Shown here piece by piece: positions 42,356 to 50,997 of a stretch of 59,062 nucleotides of DNA. The stretch covers positions 1-59,062 of the forward strand of contig NZ_AKJK01000066.1 of the NCBI RefSeq assembly GCF_000282375.1. Reading direction: 5' to 3'. This stretch comes from Pseudomonas sp. GM50. GTDB taxonomy: Bacteria > Pseudomonadota > Gammaproteobacteria > Pseudomonadales > Pseudomonadaceae. A program made the translations under genes and the position numbers. The notes under the pieces were generated by a model, which searched no databases, was not told the origin of the DNA, and saw nothing but the letters and a program-made list of their open reading frames with translations. Positions within the stretch are counted from its first letter, which is position 1. Each line of letters begins with the position of its first letter.

Positions 42356-43897
42356 TCAGTCGACCAGTTTGGCCGCCTGCGCCTTGACCCGAGCCAGATC
42401 ACCCTTGGCTACTTTGGTCACCCCGGTCCCGTACTCCGGGTCGGCCTTGTAAAGAAAGGACAGGATGATGTGCTTGCTCTCGTCATCGGTGGTGGCCAGG
42501 GAGCCGCCGAAGCTGTCGATCAGGTCCTGACGTTCCTTTTGGTTGAACGAGCGATACAGATCGCCGGCCTGCTTGAAGTTCTGCTCACGCTGAATCTTCG
42601 CCTGCTGCGTGCTGCCCGACAGGGCCGACTGGCTGTAACGCGCGGTTTGCGGCTCTTCACGGGGCAGCAAGCGACTTGGCTGGTAATTCACGCCCGTGCT
42701 GCTGGCGCCGAGGTTCATTGCGCCATCCTGGTTACCGTTGTTCACGGCGATTTTGGGTGCGTTGATCGGCAACTGCAGAGCGTTTGCCCCCAGACGATAC
42801 AGTTGGGTATCGGCATATGAGAACACTCGCCCTTGCAGTAAGCGATCTTCCGAAGGTTCGATACCCGGAACTAAATTGGCCGGGGCCATGGCCACTTGTT
42901 CGGTTTCCTGGAAAACATTCGCTGGATTACGGTTCAACACCATTTGTCCAACTTTTCGTTCAGGAACACCGGGCCAGATCTTGGTCGCATCCAATGGATC
43001 GAAATCAAACTTGGACAAGTCTTGCGGATTTAGAACCTGGACGTACAAGTCCCACTTCGGAAAGTCACCCTTATTAATATGAGCGACCAAGTCGTTAGTC
43101 ATATGACTGTAGTCTTGACCTTGAACATTAGTGACTTCTTTAGGGTCGAGATTTTTTATTCCCTGCAAACTTTTCCAGTGAAATTTTACATAGTGAACAT
43201 CACCTTTGGCGTTAACCAACTTATAGGCGTGCACACCATTTCCGTCCATTTCCCGATAACTGGCAGGCGTGCCGGAGTTGGAATACAACTCGGTCAAGGT
43301 GCGAGTGGCTTCCGGAACATGGGAGAAAAAGTCGAAACGACGGGAATCGTCGTCAAGGTTGGTGCGAGGATCCGGCTTGAAGGCGTGGACCATGTCTGGA
43401 AACTTGATCGCGTCACGGATGAAGAAGGTCGGAAAATTGTTGCCGACCAGGTCCCAGTTGCCGTCTGCAGTGTAGAACTTGGTGGCGAACCCCCTCGGGT
43501 CACGCAAGGTTTCCGGCGAATGGTTGCCATGGACCACAGCGGAGAAACGCACAAATACCGGTGTGTTCTGGCCGCCGGCGAAAACCTTGGCCTTGGTCAG
43601 GTCACTGAGGTCGTCGGTCACGGTGAACGTGCCATGGGCGCCAGTGCCACGGGCATGCACCACGCGTTCGGGAATACGTTCACGGTCAAAACGCTGGAGT
43701 TTCTGGATCAGTTGTATGTCTTGCAACAGCACCGGCCCGGTCGCGCCAGCGGTTTGCGAGTTCTGGTTGTCGCCGACGGCGGCGCCGTTATCACGGGTCA
43801 ACGTCGCCGCGCTAACGGAGAAGGACAGCAGGCTGGCGGTCAGCACGCCAAACGTACGACGCAGGGGCAAAGCCCCGAGGCCGAGGGGAGTCATCAT
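42356..43897 (-). CDS. katB: Periplasmic catalase KatB
   Basis: A 513-residue haem catalase with signal peptide (hydrophobic LTASLLSFSVSAA), catalytic His in VVHARGTGAHG, and the haem-ligand Tyr in RVFSYADTQLYRLG. Length equals that of KatB of Pseudomonas aeruginosa. It degrades hydrogen peroxide outside the inner membrane or during export. The start at 43897 (ATGATG after GGAAA) gives a normal signal peptide; longer frames do not. Followed by ankB. A candidate OxyR site lies upstream. Confidence 0.95.
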   Translation of the reverse strand: MMTPLGLGALPLRRTFGVLTASLLSFSVSAATLTRDNGAAVGDNQNSQTAGATGPVLLQDIQLIQKLQRFDRERIPERVVHARGTGAHGTFTVTDDLSDLTKAKVFAGGQNTPVFVRFSAVVHGNHSPETLRDPRGFATKFYTADGNWDLVGNNFPTFFIRDAIKFPDMVHAFKPDPRTNLDDDSRRFDFFSHVPEATRTLTELYSNSGTPASYREMDGNGVHAYKLVNAKGDVHYVKFHWKSLQGIKNLDPKEVTNVQGQDYSHMTNDLVAHINKGDFPKWDLYVQVLNPQDLSKFDFDPLDATKIWPGVPERKVGQMVLNRNPANVFQETEQVAMAPANLVPGIEPSEDRLLQGRVFSYADTQLYRLGANALQLPINAPKIAVNNGNQDGAMNLGASSTGVNYQPSRLLPREEPQTARYSQSALSGSTQQAKIQREQNFKQAGDLYRSFNQKERQDLIDSFGGSLATTDDESKHIILSFLYKADPEYGTGVTKVAKGDLARVKAQAAKLVD

Positions 43898-43973
43898 GGA
43901 AGTTTCCTCTGATTTTATAAGGCGCATCCAGGTGCGCCCCACAGAGGCTAGTGACCCAAAGGCCAAAACATAA

Positions 43974-43999
43974 ATAGAAATCCCGCACCGAGCCGATAG
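43974..43999. promoter_or_regulatory. Candidate OxyR site upstream of katB
   Basis: Two ATAG elements exactly 22 bases apart (43974 and 43996), the periodicity of the OxyR consensus. The CTAT halves are poorly conserved. The place, about 80-100 bases before katB, suits activation by peroxide. Confidence 0.4.
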
Positions 44000-44182
44000 C
44001 GAAAAGGTTCTGGAAAGCCCGGTCTAGAGCGCGTAATCGCGCGCGAATGGTGGCACTTTGTAAACTAATTGCCGGAAGATGTGTCGATAAGAGCTCGCAT
44101 TGTGAGGCGGTGTTTCGAGCAGGAGCCGTTTTGCTGAATTACACTGCGTTCACCAACCTCATCTGTAACAAGGAAATAACCT

Positions 44183-44596
44183 ATGGGCGTGATAAGTGAG
44201 TTCAAGGCCTTCGCGGTCAAAGGTAATGTGGTCGACATGGCCGTGGGTATCATCATCGGCGCCGCCTTCGGCAAAATCGTTTCATCGTTTGTCGGCGACG
44301 TGGTGATGCCACCCATCGGCTTGCTGATCGGTGGGGTCGACTTCAGTGACCTGGCCATTACGCTCAAGGCTGCCAACGGTGATGTCCCGGCGGTGATGCT
44401 GGCCTACGGTAAGTTCATCCAGAGCTTGATCGATTTCATCATCGTCGCCTTCGCGATCTTCATGGGCGTCAAGGCCATCAACCGTCTGAAACGCGAAGAG
44501 GCCGTGGCGCCAACCCTGCCGCCGGTTCCGACCAAGGAAGAAGAGCTGCTGGAAGAGATTCGCGATCTGCTCAAGGCCCAGAACAACCGGCCCTGA
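44183..44596 (+). CDS. mscL: Large-conductance mechanosensitive channel MscL
   Basis: A 137-residue inner-membrane channel subunit. The pore helix reads GNVVDMAVGIIIGAAFGKIV (residues 14-33), the second membrane helix is near residues 78-100 and the C-terminal amphipathic helix reads EEELLEEIRDLLKAQ. It opens under osmotic downshock to release solutes. AGGAAAT ribosome binding site before the ATG; terminator after the stop. Confidence 0.97.
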   Translation: MGVISEFKAFAVKGNVVDMAVGIIIGAAFGKIVSSFVGDVVMPPIGLLIGGVDFSDLAITLKAANGDVPAVMLAYGKFIQSLIDFIIVAFAIFMGVKAINRLKREEAVAPTLPPVPTKEEELLEEIRDLLKAQNNRP

Positions 44597-44613
44597 TAAC
44601 TGATTGCCCCAAG

Positions 44614-44638
44614 AAACGGCGCCTTCCGGGCGCCGTTT
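44614..44638. terminator. Bidirectional terminator between mscL and fpr
   Basis: Perfect stem AAACGGCGCC/GGCGCCGTTT with a TTCCG loop, placed between convergent genes; T run on one side and A run on the other so it can serve both. Confidence 0.88.
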
Positions 44639-44640
44639 GT

Positions 44641-45417
44641 TTACCAGTAGTTTTCCACTGCCACCTGGCCGGGTCGTCGACTGAGACTCAGGTGCATGTC
44701 CCGTTGTTTGAGCAACTTGCGCGTGTCATCGATCATCTGTGGATTACCGCAGAGCATCACCCGTGAATGCTCGGCTGTCAGCGCCACACCGGCCGCTCGC
44801 TCCAGCTCGCCACTTTCCATGAGTGTCGTGATCCGCCCATTCAAGGCACCCGGATGCTGCTCGCGGGTGACGGTAGCGATGAACTGCAGCTTGTGCGCGT
44901 ACTCAGCCAGATAATCGCGCTGGGCCAGCCCTGCAATCAACTCCAGGTACGCCAACTCCCGCGCTTCGCGCACGCTGTAGACTAGGATGATTCGCTCGAA
45001 TTTTTCCCAAACCTCGAAGTCCTGCAGGATCGACAGAAACGGCGCCAGCCCGGTGCCTGTGGATAATAGCCAGAGGTCATGGCCATCGACGAAGCGATCC
45101 AGCGTCAGATAGCCAAAGGCCTGCCGGTCGACCAGCAGCGTATCGCCGACTACCAGCCGGCTCAATTCACTGGTGAACTCCCCTCCCGGCACGACAATGG
45201 AGAAGAATTCGAGGAACTCGTCGTAGGGTGACGAGACCATGGAGTAAGCCCGCCACACCGTACTGCCATCCGCCTTGGTCACGCCCAGTCGGGCGAATTG
45301 CCCCCCGCGAAAACGAAAGCCAGGATCCCTGGTGGTCCGCAGGGTGAACAGGTTTGGCGTCAACGTCTGGACGTCAAGCAGCGTCTGGCGAGTGAATTTT
45401 TCTGCACTGGCAGTCAT
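44641..45417 (-). CDS. fpr: Ferredoxin/flavodoxin NADP reductase Fpr
   Basis: A 258-residue FAD enzyme moving electrons between NADPH and ferredoxin or flavodoxin. FAD-binding RAYSMVSSPY (near residue 51), NADP-binding STGTGLAPFLSIL (near 112) and the terminal VENYW are all typical of the bacterial two-domain type. The ATG at 45417 after GGAGCG is preferred. It could feed electrons to P450s or to oxidative stress repair. Confidence 0.95.
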   Translation of the reverse strand: MTASAEKFTRQTLLDVQTLTPNLFTLRTTRDPGFRFRGGQFARLGVTKADGSTVWRAYSMVSSPYDEFLEFFSIVVPGGEFTSELSRLVVGDTLLVDRQAFGYLTLDRFVDGHDLWLLSTGTGLAPFLSILQDFEVWEKFERIILVYSVREARELAYLELIAGLAQRDYLAEYAHKLQFIATVTREQHPGALNGRITTLMESGELERAAGVALTAEHSRVMLCGNPQMIDDTRKLLKQRDMHLSLSRRPGQVAVENYW

Positions 45418-45720
45418 GGGTCGCTCCATTCAACAGATGAGGCTAGTGTCCCGCAAAGCAGGCAGCGTAAACACTGGTGATTTGTAATGTCTTTTCAGGC
45501 CTGTAACTAAACAGTACAAAATAATAAAAACGATAAAAACGACAGCTAGCATTAAGTCTGTTTATCCGTTGTAACAGAACCTAAGAACCGGTTATGCAGC
45601 TGCCAGCTTTTTCAAGAGCAAAATAATCCAGCATATATGTAGGAATACTCCTACACTCGTGGCGTGCCGGATCTTGGATCCAATCTGCACTACTCAGGAA
45701 AGTCCGCATGGAGTTATCAA
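45418..45720. other. Divergent intergenic stretch between fpr and luxR-type gene
   Basis: About 300 bases holding promoters for both genes and the 18-base palindrome at 45638. AT-rich around 45500-45550. No gene seen. Confidence 0.4.
45638..45655. promoter_or_regulatory. 18-bp palindrome upstream of the LuxR-type gene
   Basis: TGTAGGA-ATAC-TCCTACA, a perfect 7-bp inverted repeat around four bases, 66 bases before the luxR-type start. Length and symmetry are those of LuxR-type binding sites; TGTAGGA also occurs in the classical lux box. Candidate autoregulatory site. Confidence 0.55.
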
Positions 45721-46431
45721 ATGAAAGTGTGGAAGGAATCACAATTAACGCAGCTATCCTACGCACAGAAAATGGAGACCGCGTACGAGATTTCTCTCAA
45801 TCTCGTTAAAAACCTGGGCTTTAATTTCTGTGCATTTTCAATAACATCCCAAAGGAGTGAAATACATCGCCATCAAATCAATCTGAATAATTACCCCACC
45901 GAATGGAACACGAAATATGAACAAGAACATTTCAGTGAAGTCGATCCGATACTAGCCCATTGCAATCATTCCGAATTACCGATTCTTTGGCAGGAGGAGG
46001 TCTTCTCCAAGACACCGACATTGTGGCAAGCACAAAAGCAGCAAGGTTTGCGCTATGGCTGGTCCCAAGCCGTACATGATCAGAATGGGCTTTGCAGCAT
46101 GCTGAGCCTGGCTAGAAGCCACTGCCCGATTACTACGCATGACCTGTACAAAAATCTGGGCTACGCGATGTTCATTAGCCGCCACCTGCACGGGCTTGTC
46201 GCGAAAGATCTGCCCTCCTCCCACCCAAAGCCGAACCCGGTGCATTTATCAACCCGAGAAGTCGAGGTGTTGAAATATTCAGCCATCGGCAAGACGGCAG
46301 GCGAGATCGCGAGAATCCTCAGCCTCAGTGAAAGCACGGTGCAGTTTCATATACGCGGTGCCATCCGCAAACTTGGGGTCAACAACAAGATTGCTGCGGT
46401 GATCAAAGCAGCGAGAATGTGCGTTATCTGA
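45721..46431 (+). CDS. LuxR-family quorum-sensing regulator (solo)
   Basis: A 236-residue regulator with an acyl-homoserine-lactone-binding domain and a C-terminal LuxR helix-turn-helix (LSTREVEVLKYSAIGKTAGE near 175). Six positions conserved for lactone binding are kept: W and Y in PTEWNTKYEQ, DP in SEVDPILA, W in PILWQEE, G in HDQNGLCS. The ATG at 45721 with GGAG upstream gives the usual length. No LuxI-type synthase is in the window, so it is a solo that may respond to a signal made elsewhere or by neighbours. Confidence 0.92.
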   Translation: MKVWKESQLTQLSYAQKMETAYEISLNLVKNLGFNFCAFSITSQRSEIHRHQINLNNYPTEWNTKYEQEHFSEVDPILAHCNHSELPILWQEEVFSKTPTLWQAQKQQGLRYGWSQAVHDQNGLCSMLSLARSHCPITTHDLYKNLGYAMFISRHLHGLVAKDLPSSHPKPNPVHLSTREVEVLKYSAIGKTAGEIARILSLSESTVQFHIRGAIRKLGVNNKIAAVIKAARMCVI

Positions 46432-46623
46432 ATCTGTTCGAATCAGGCAATCCCTGCGAGTAATCCAGACGAAAAAAACGTACCATCTGCGATCCATCCT
46501 GAGTGATGCCGTGTGACATTCCACGACGCAGTCTGCTCGGATGGTTCAGCCCGCTACGACGCCCCTGAGCGACGGGCCATTCGATGATTATCCTCCGTTG
46601 ACTACCCAGAGCCCCCCTGCCTC

Positions 46624-47748
46624 ATGCCTCTGCTCGAAACCCCCTTCGCTCAACTCGATCTGATCCGCCAGCCCGAACAGCAGAACGAACCGTTGCAAGC
46701 GTTTGATGCCGCAGACGAATACCTGCTGACTCATCTGGCCGAGCAACAACCGGCAGCCGATACCCGCGTGCTGGTGCTCAACGACAGCTTCGGTGCTCTG
46801 GCCGCCAGCCTGGTGGGCAAGGTTCGGGTGACCAGCAGCGGCGATTCGTTTCTGGCGTTTCAGGGACTGGAAAAGAACCTGATACGCAACGGCCAGGCGT
46901 TTGATGCGGTGCCGAAGGTGCCTGCCAGCCAAGCGTTCATCGGGCCGTTCGACCGGGTATTGATCCGGGTACCGAAAACCCTGGCCCTGCTGGAAGAGCA
47001 ACTGATCAGGCTACAAGGGCAATTGGCTCCCGGCGCTCAAGTGATTGCGGCCGCGATGGTGAAGCATTTGCCACGCGCTGCGGGCGATCTGCTGGATCGT
47101 TACATCGGCCCGGTGCAAGCCTCGCTTGCCGTGAAGAAGGCTCGGCTGCTGATCGCCACAGCAGAAGCCAAAGCCCCTGCTGTCTCCCCCTACCCGACCC
47201 GCTATCGACTCGACGCTCCTGCGATCGACCTGCTCAATCACGCCAATGTGTTCTGCCGTGAAGGGCTGGATATCGGCACGCGGGCCTTTTTGCCGCACTT
47301 GCCGAAGAACCTCGGCGCAGCACGGGTTGCCGATCTGGGGTGTGGCAATGGCGTGCTGGCGATTGCCAGTGCTCTGCAAAACCCTGAGGCCCACTACACG
47401 CTGGTGGACGAATCGTTCATGGCGGTGCAATCGGCCGCTGAGAACTGGCACGCGGCGCTGGGCGATCGTGACGTGATCGTGCGGGCCGGCGATGGTCTGG
47501 CAGAGCAGGAACCTCAATCCCTGGATGTAGTGCTGTGCAATCCGCCGTTTCACCAACAGCAAGTGGTCGGCGATTTCCTGGCCTGGCGGATGTTCCAGCA
47601 GGCGCGTGAATCGCTGGTGGTGGGCGGTGCGCTGTACATCGTCGGCAATCGTCACCTGGGTTATCACAGCAAGCTGGCGCGGTTGTTCCGCGGCGTCGAA
47701 CAAGTCGCGGCCACCCCCAAGTTCGTCATTCTCAAAGCACGTAAATAA
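46624..47748 (+). CDS. rlmG: 23S rRNA (guanine-N2)-methyltransferase RlmG
   Basis: A 374-residue methyltransferase with an N-terminal inactive methyltransferase-like domain and a C-terminal active one: VADLGCGNGVLAIASA for SAM and VLCNPPFHQQ for the guanine. It modifies G1835 (E. coli numbering) of 23S rRNA. No strong ribosome binding site, but homology begins at this ATG (PLLETPFAQLDLIR). Confidence 0.93.
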   Translation: MPLLETPFAQLDLIRQPEQQNEPLQAFDAADEYLLTHLAEQQPAADTRVLVLNDSFGALAASLVGKVRVTSSGDSFLAFQGLEKNLIRNGQAFDAVPKVPASQAFIGPFDRVLIRVPKTLALLEEQLIRLQGQLAPGAQVIAAAMVKHLPRAAGDLLDRYIGPVQASLAVKKARLLIATAEAKAPAVSPYPTRYRLDAPAIDLLNHANVFCREGLDIGTRAFLPHLPKNLGAARVADLGCGNGVLAIASALQNPEAHYTLVDESFMAVQSAAENWHAALGDRDVIVRAGDGLAEQEPQSLDVVLCNPPFHQQQVVGDFLAWRMFQQARESLVVGGALYIVGNRHLGYHSKLARLFRGVEQVAATPKFVILKARK

Positions 47749-47763
47749 ATACGGGTTAAAAAA

Positions 47764-47785
47764 AACCCTCCATCGCAGGAGGGTT
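47764..47785 (-). terminator. Terminator for the cyanide-insensitive oxidase operon (and rlmG)
   Basis: AACCCTCC/GGAGGGTT stem with a 6-base loop; followed by a run of eight T on the minus strand. It lies 36 bases after the DUF2474 stop and 16 bases after rlmG. Confidence 0.87.
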
Positions 47786-47820
47786 ATAAATCCGTGCCGC
47801 AAGGCAACGGGATGGGAATT

Positions 47821-47991
47821 TCAGTGGGTGCTCAAACCGGCGGCATTCATGAACATGCGCATCAGCGAGGCCACAATGAACAGTGCCACGACGCTGCCGG
47901 TCCAGATCATCGCCAGCCAGCCGAGTCGCTGCCAGAGCGGCTTTTTCTCGGCAGCTTCGATTTCCTGCAAATCAGGTTTTCCAGCCATCAT
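47821..47991 (-). CDS. DUF2474 small membrane protein of the oxidase operon
   Basis: A 56-residue protein with one membrane segment (LGWLAMIWTGSVVALFIVAS, about residues 23-42) and a charged N terminus (EAAEKKPLWQR). It follows the oxidase subunit II gene by 48 bases and belongs to the small DUF2474 proteins found with bd-type oxidases, similar in place to CydX. GGAG precedes the double ATG. It likely stabilises the oxidase. Confidence 0.88.
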   Translation of the reverse strand: MMAGKPDLQEIEAAEKKPLWQRLGWLAMIWTGSVVALFIVASLMRMFMNAAGLSTH

Positions 47992-48039
47992 CGCTTTCTC
48001 CTCTACAACGGCGCAGGTATCAATTCTGCGCCGTAGTCG

Positions 48040-49047
48040 CTAGTGGTAACCATCTTCGTGGGTGACCTTGCCGCGGAATACGTAGTAGCTCCAGAAGGTG
48101 TAACCCAGGATGAACGGAATGATGAACAGCGTGCCCACCAGCATGAAGCCCTGGCTTTGCGGCGGTGCGGCGGCGTCCCAGATCGAGATCGACGGCGGCA
48201 CGATGTTCGGCCACAGGCTGATACCCAGACCGCTGTAACCGAGGAAGATCAGCACCAGGGTCAGCAGGAATGGCGTGTAATGCGCATTGCGGGCCACCGC
48301 GCGAATCAGACCGTACAGGGTCACCAGCACCAGAATCGGCACCGGCAAGAACCAGAACAGGTTCGGCAGGGTGAACCAGCGTGCGGCGATCTCGGCATGG
48401 GCCAACGGCGTCCAGATGCTGACGATGCCAATCACCGCGAGCAACACGAAGGCCAATGGCCGCGCCAGATCATGCATCTGCTCCTGCAGCTTGCCTTCGG
48501 TCTTCATGATCAACCACGTGCAACCAAGCAGCGCATAAGCCACCACCAGCGCCGCGCCGCAGAACATCGTGAACGGTGTCAGCCAGTCGAGTGAACCGCC
48601 GGCGAACTGACGGTTGACCACCGGCAGCCCATCGATGAACGCACCCAATGCCACGCCCTGGAAGAAGGTGGCGGCGATCGAGCCACCGATGAAGGCCTTG
48701 TCCCACAGGTGGCGTTTGTCATCCTTGGCCTTGAAGCGGAACTCGAAGGCCACACCGCGGAAAATCAACCCGATCAGCATAAAAATCAGCGGCAGGTACA
48801 ACGCCGAGAGCACCACCGAATAGGCCAGCGGGAAAGCGCCGAACAATGCCGCGCCTCCCAGCACCAGCCAGGTTTCGTTGCCGTCCCAGACCGGGGCGAC
48901 GGTGTTCATCATGACGTCACGATCGCTCTTGCCCTTGATGAACGGGAAGAGAATGCCGATTCCCAGGTCGAAGCCGTCCATGACCACGTACATCATGATG
49001 CCGAAGATGATGATCACGGCCCAGATCAGCGGAAGATCAATACCCAT
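48040..49047 (-). CDS. cioB: Cyanide-insensitive terminal oxidase subunit II
   Basis: A 335-residue membrane protein of the CydB/CioB family with about eight helices: IDLPLIWAVIIIFGIMMYVV, MDGFDLGIGILFPF near residue 24, PVWDGNETWLVLGG near 51. It partners subunit I to reduce oxygen with quinol. Three bases separate it from cioA; co-translated. Confidence 0.94.
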   Translation of the reverse strand: MGIDLPLIWAVIIIFGIMMYVVMDGFDLGIGILFPFIKGKSDRDVMMNTVAPVWDGNETWLVLGGAALFGAFPLAYSVVLSALYLPLIFMLIGLIFRGVAFEFRFKAKDDKRHLWDKAFIGGSIAATFFQGVALGAFIDGLPVVNRQFAGGSLDWLTPFTMFCGAALVVAYALLGCTWLIMKTEGKLQEQMHDLARPLAFVLLAVIGIVSIWTPLAHAEIAARWFTLPNLFWFLPVPILVLVTLYGLIRAVARNAHYTPFLLTLVLIFLGYSGLGISLWPNIVPPSISIWDAAAPPQSQGFMLVGTLFIIPFILGYTFWSYYVFRGKVTHEDGYH

Positions 49048-49050
49048 GAT

Positions 49051-50493
49051 TCAAATCTCCTTGGTCAGGCTGGGGCTGTTATCAGCTTCGGTGCCATCGT
49101 CATCGGCTGCAGACAGCGGACGGGCCGGTGTGCGTTTCTGGCCAGGACCACCTTCGTTGGTTTCCTTGCCTTCGTCGATCTTCGGCCCTTTGCGCACCAG
49201 ACGCATCATGTAACCAAGACCGGCACCGAACAGCGCGAAATACACCACAACGAACATGATCAACGTGATGCTCATCTGCACGAAGCTGTGCCCGGAGGAC
49301 GCATCCGCCGTGCGCATCAACCCATAAACCACCCACGGCTGACGGCCGATTTCAGTAGTGAACCAGCCGGCCAGGATCGCGATCAGGCCAGACGGCCCCA
49401 TCCACAGCGCCAGGTACAAGAACGGCCGCGAGGTATACAGCTTGTCGCGTTTGCGCAGCCACAGGCTCCACAAACCGGTGAAGATCATCAGCATGCCCAG
49501 ACCGACCATGATCCGGAACGACCAGAACACGATGGTCGAATTCGGCCGGTCTTCAGGCGGGAACTCCTTGAGCGCAGGGACCTGTTTGTCCAGGGAGTGA
49601 GTCAGGATCAGGCTGCCGAGGTACGGAATTTCTACCGCGAACCTGGTCTTCTCAGCTTTCATGTCCGGCCAGCCGAACAGAATCAGCGGCGTCGGTTCGT
49701 CGCCGTGGTTTTCCCAGTGGCCTTCGATCGCAGCGATTTTCGCCGGCTGATGCTTGAGGGTATTGAGGCCGTGGAAGTCACCGATAACGGCCTGAATCGG
49801 GGCAACGATCAGCGCCATCCACATCGCCATCGAGAGCATGGTGCGAATCGCCGGGTTGTCCTTGCCGCGTAGCAAGTGCCAGGCCGCCGACGAACCGACG
49901 AAGAAGGCGGTCGCAACGAATGCCGCCGTGGCCATGTGCATCAGGCGGTAGGGGAACGACGGGTTGAAGATAATCGCCAGCCAGTCCACCGGAATGACCT
50001 GGCCGTTGACGATCTCGTAGCCTTGCGGGGTCTGCATCCAGCTGTTGGAGGCCAAAATCCAGAAGGTAGAAATAAGGGTGCCGATGGCCACCATGACGGT
50101 AGCGAAGAAGTGCAGCTTGCGCCCCACCTTGTTCCAGCCGAACAGCATGACGCCGAGGAAACCGGCTTCGAGGAAGAAGGCGGTGAGCACTTCATAGGTC
50201 AGCAACGGCCCGGTCACCGAACCGGCGAAGTCCGAAAAACGGCTCCAGTTGGTGCCGAACTGATAGGCCATGACCAAGCCGGAAACCACGCCCATGCCGA
50301 AGTTGACGGCAAATATCTTCGACCAGAAATGGTACAGATCGCGGTAAGTGTCGTTGTGCGTTTTCAGCCACAAGCCTTCGAGCACCGCCAGGTAACTCGC
50401 CAGGCCAATGGTGATGGCCGGGAACAGGATGTGAAACGAAATGGTGAATGCGAACTGAATCCGGGCGAGATCAAGTGCCTCCAAACCGAACAT
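49051..50493 (-). CDS. cioA: Cyanide-insensitive terminal oxidase subunit I
   Basis: A 480-residue bd-type quinol oxidase subunit. Haem ligand His in FAFTISFHILFPAIT, conserved GRQPWVVYG near residue 390. It is shorter than E. coli CydA (522), in line with the short Q-loop of cyanide-insensitive oxidases. It allows respiration in the presence of cyanide, which many pseudomonads make. An Anr box lies about 160 bases upstream. Confidence 0.94.
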   Translation of the reverse strand: MFGLEALDLARIQFAFTISFHILFPAITIGLASYLAVLEGLWLKTHNDTYRDLYHFWSKIFAVNFGMGVVSGLVMAYQFGTNWSRFSDFAGSVTGPLLTYEVLTAFFLEAGFLGVMLFGWNKVGRKLHFFATVMVAIGTLISTFWILASNSWMQTPQGYEIVNGQVIPVDWLAIIFNPSFPYRLMHMATAAFVATAFFVGSSAAWHLLRGKDNPAIRTMLSMAMWMALIVAPIQAVIGDFHGLNTLKHQPAKIAAIEGHWENHGDEPTPLILFGWPDMKAEKTRFAVEIPYLGSLILTHSLDKQVPALKEFPPEDRPNSTIVFWSFRIMVGLGMLMIFTGLWSLWLRKRDKLYTSRPFLYLALWMGPSGLIAILAGWFTTEIGRQPWVVYGLMRTADASSGHSFVQMSITLIMFVVVYFALFGAGLGYMMRLVRKGPKIDEGKETNEGGPGQKRTPARPLSAADDDGTEADNSPSLTKEI

Positions 50494-50654
50494 AAGTCTT
50501 CCTCTGTCAGGTAATACCGGCTGAAGGCTTGTGGCCTACACCCACTGCCCCCACGGATATGGAATGCGGCGAATTCGAATTCGTTCTTTTTTTACCATCA
50601 TCACAACGTAGGGAGTCTGGCCATCTGGCCGCCGGATCATTTCCACGAAGGGTC

Positions 50655-50668
50655 TTGATCTGGATCAA
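50655..50668. promoter_or_regulatory. Anr/FNR box
   Basis: TTGATCTGGATCAA is a perfect match to the FNR/Anr consensus TTGAT-N4-ATCAA. In Pseudomonas aeruginosa Anr represses the cio genes at low oxygen, in keeping with its place here. Confidence 0.85.
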
Positions 50669-50787
50669 GCAACGTTGAAAGAGTAGTCGCATTTTTGCCG
50701 ATGGACGGTGTGGTCTTTTGCCGCGTGACAGGTTGCCTCATGGGTTTGGTCATGCATTGCAATACATTTTTAGATGGGTGAACTAAC

Positions 50788-50882
50788 TGTGGCGAGGGGG
50801 CTTGTCCCCGTTCGGCTGCGCAGCAGTCGTAAAGGTCTGGGGTCGCTTCGCGGCCCAACGGGGGCAAGCCCCCTCGCCACAG
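50788..50882. repeat. REP pair (REPIN-like), GC-rich type
   Basis: CTGTGGCGAGGGGGCTTG and its inverse CAAGCCCCCTCGCCACAG enclose about 60 bases. A different REP class from the pair at 40220. Confidence 0.9.
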
Positions 50883-50997
50883 GGATTTCGTATGCTGTGT
50901 AGATCGGTGTCTAGCTAACTAAATTTCTCAGCCCTGCAACTTCTGGTTACAGCTTGGTGATAATCTCGCCCTTCCCCTCTCCCAGACCTGCCTTCAG

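Larger units (their letters stand above)
50494..50997. other. Control region of the oxidase operon and REP-bearing gap
   Basis: About 500 bases between divergent cioA and the MFS gene. Contains the Anr box (50655) and a REP pair (50788). No gene seen. Confidence 0.6.

Noticed and set aside
48709..49872. 387-codon plus-strand frame opposite the oxidase genes
   Set aside because: Antisense shadow of cioB and cioA with biased composition and no domain.
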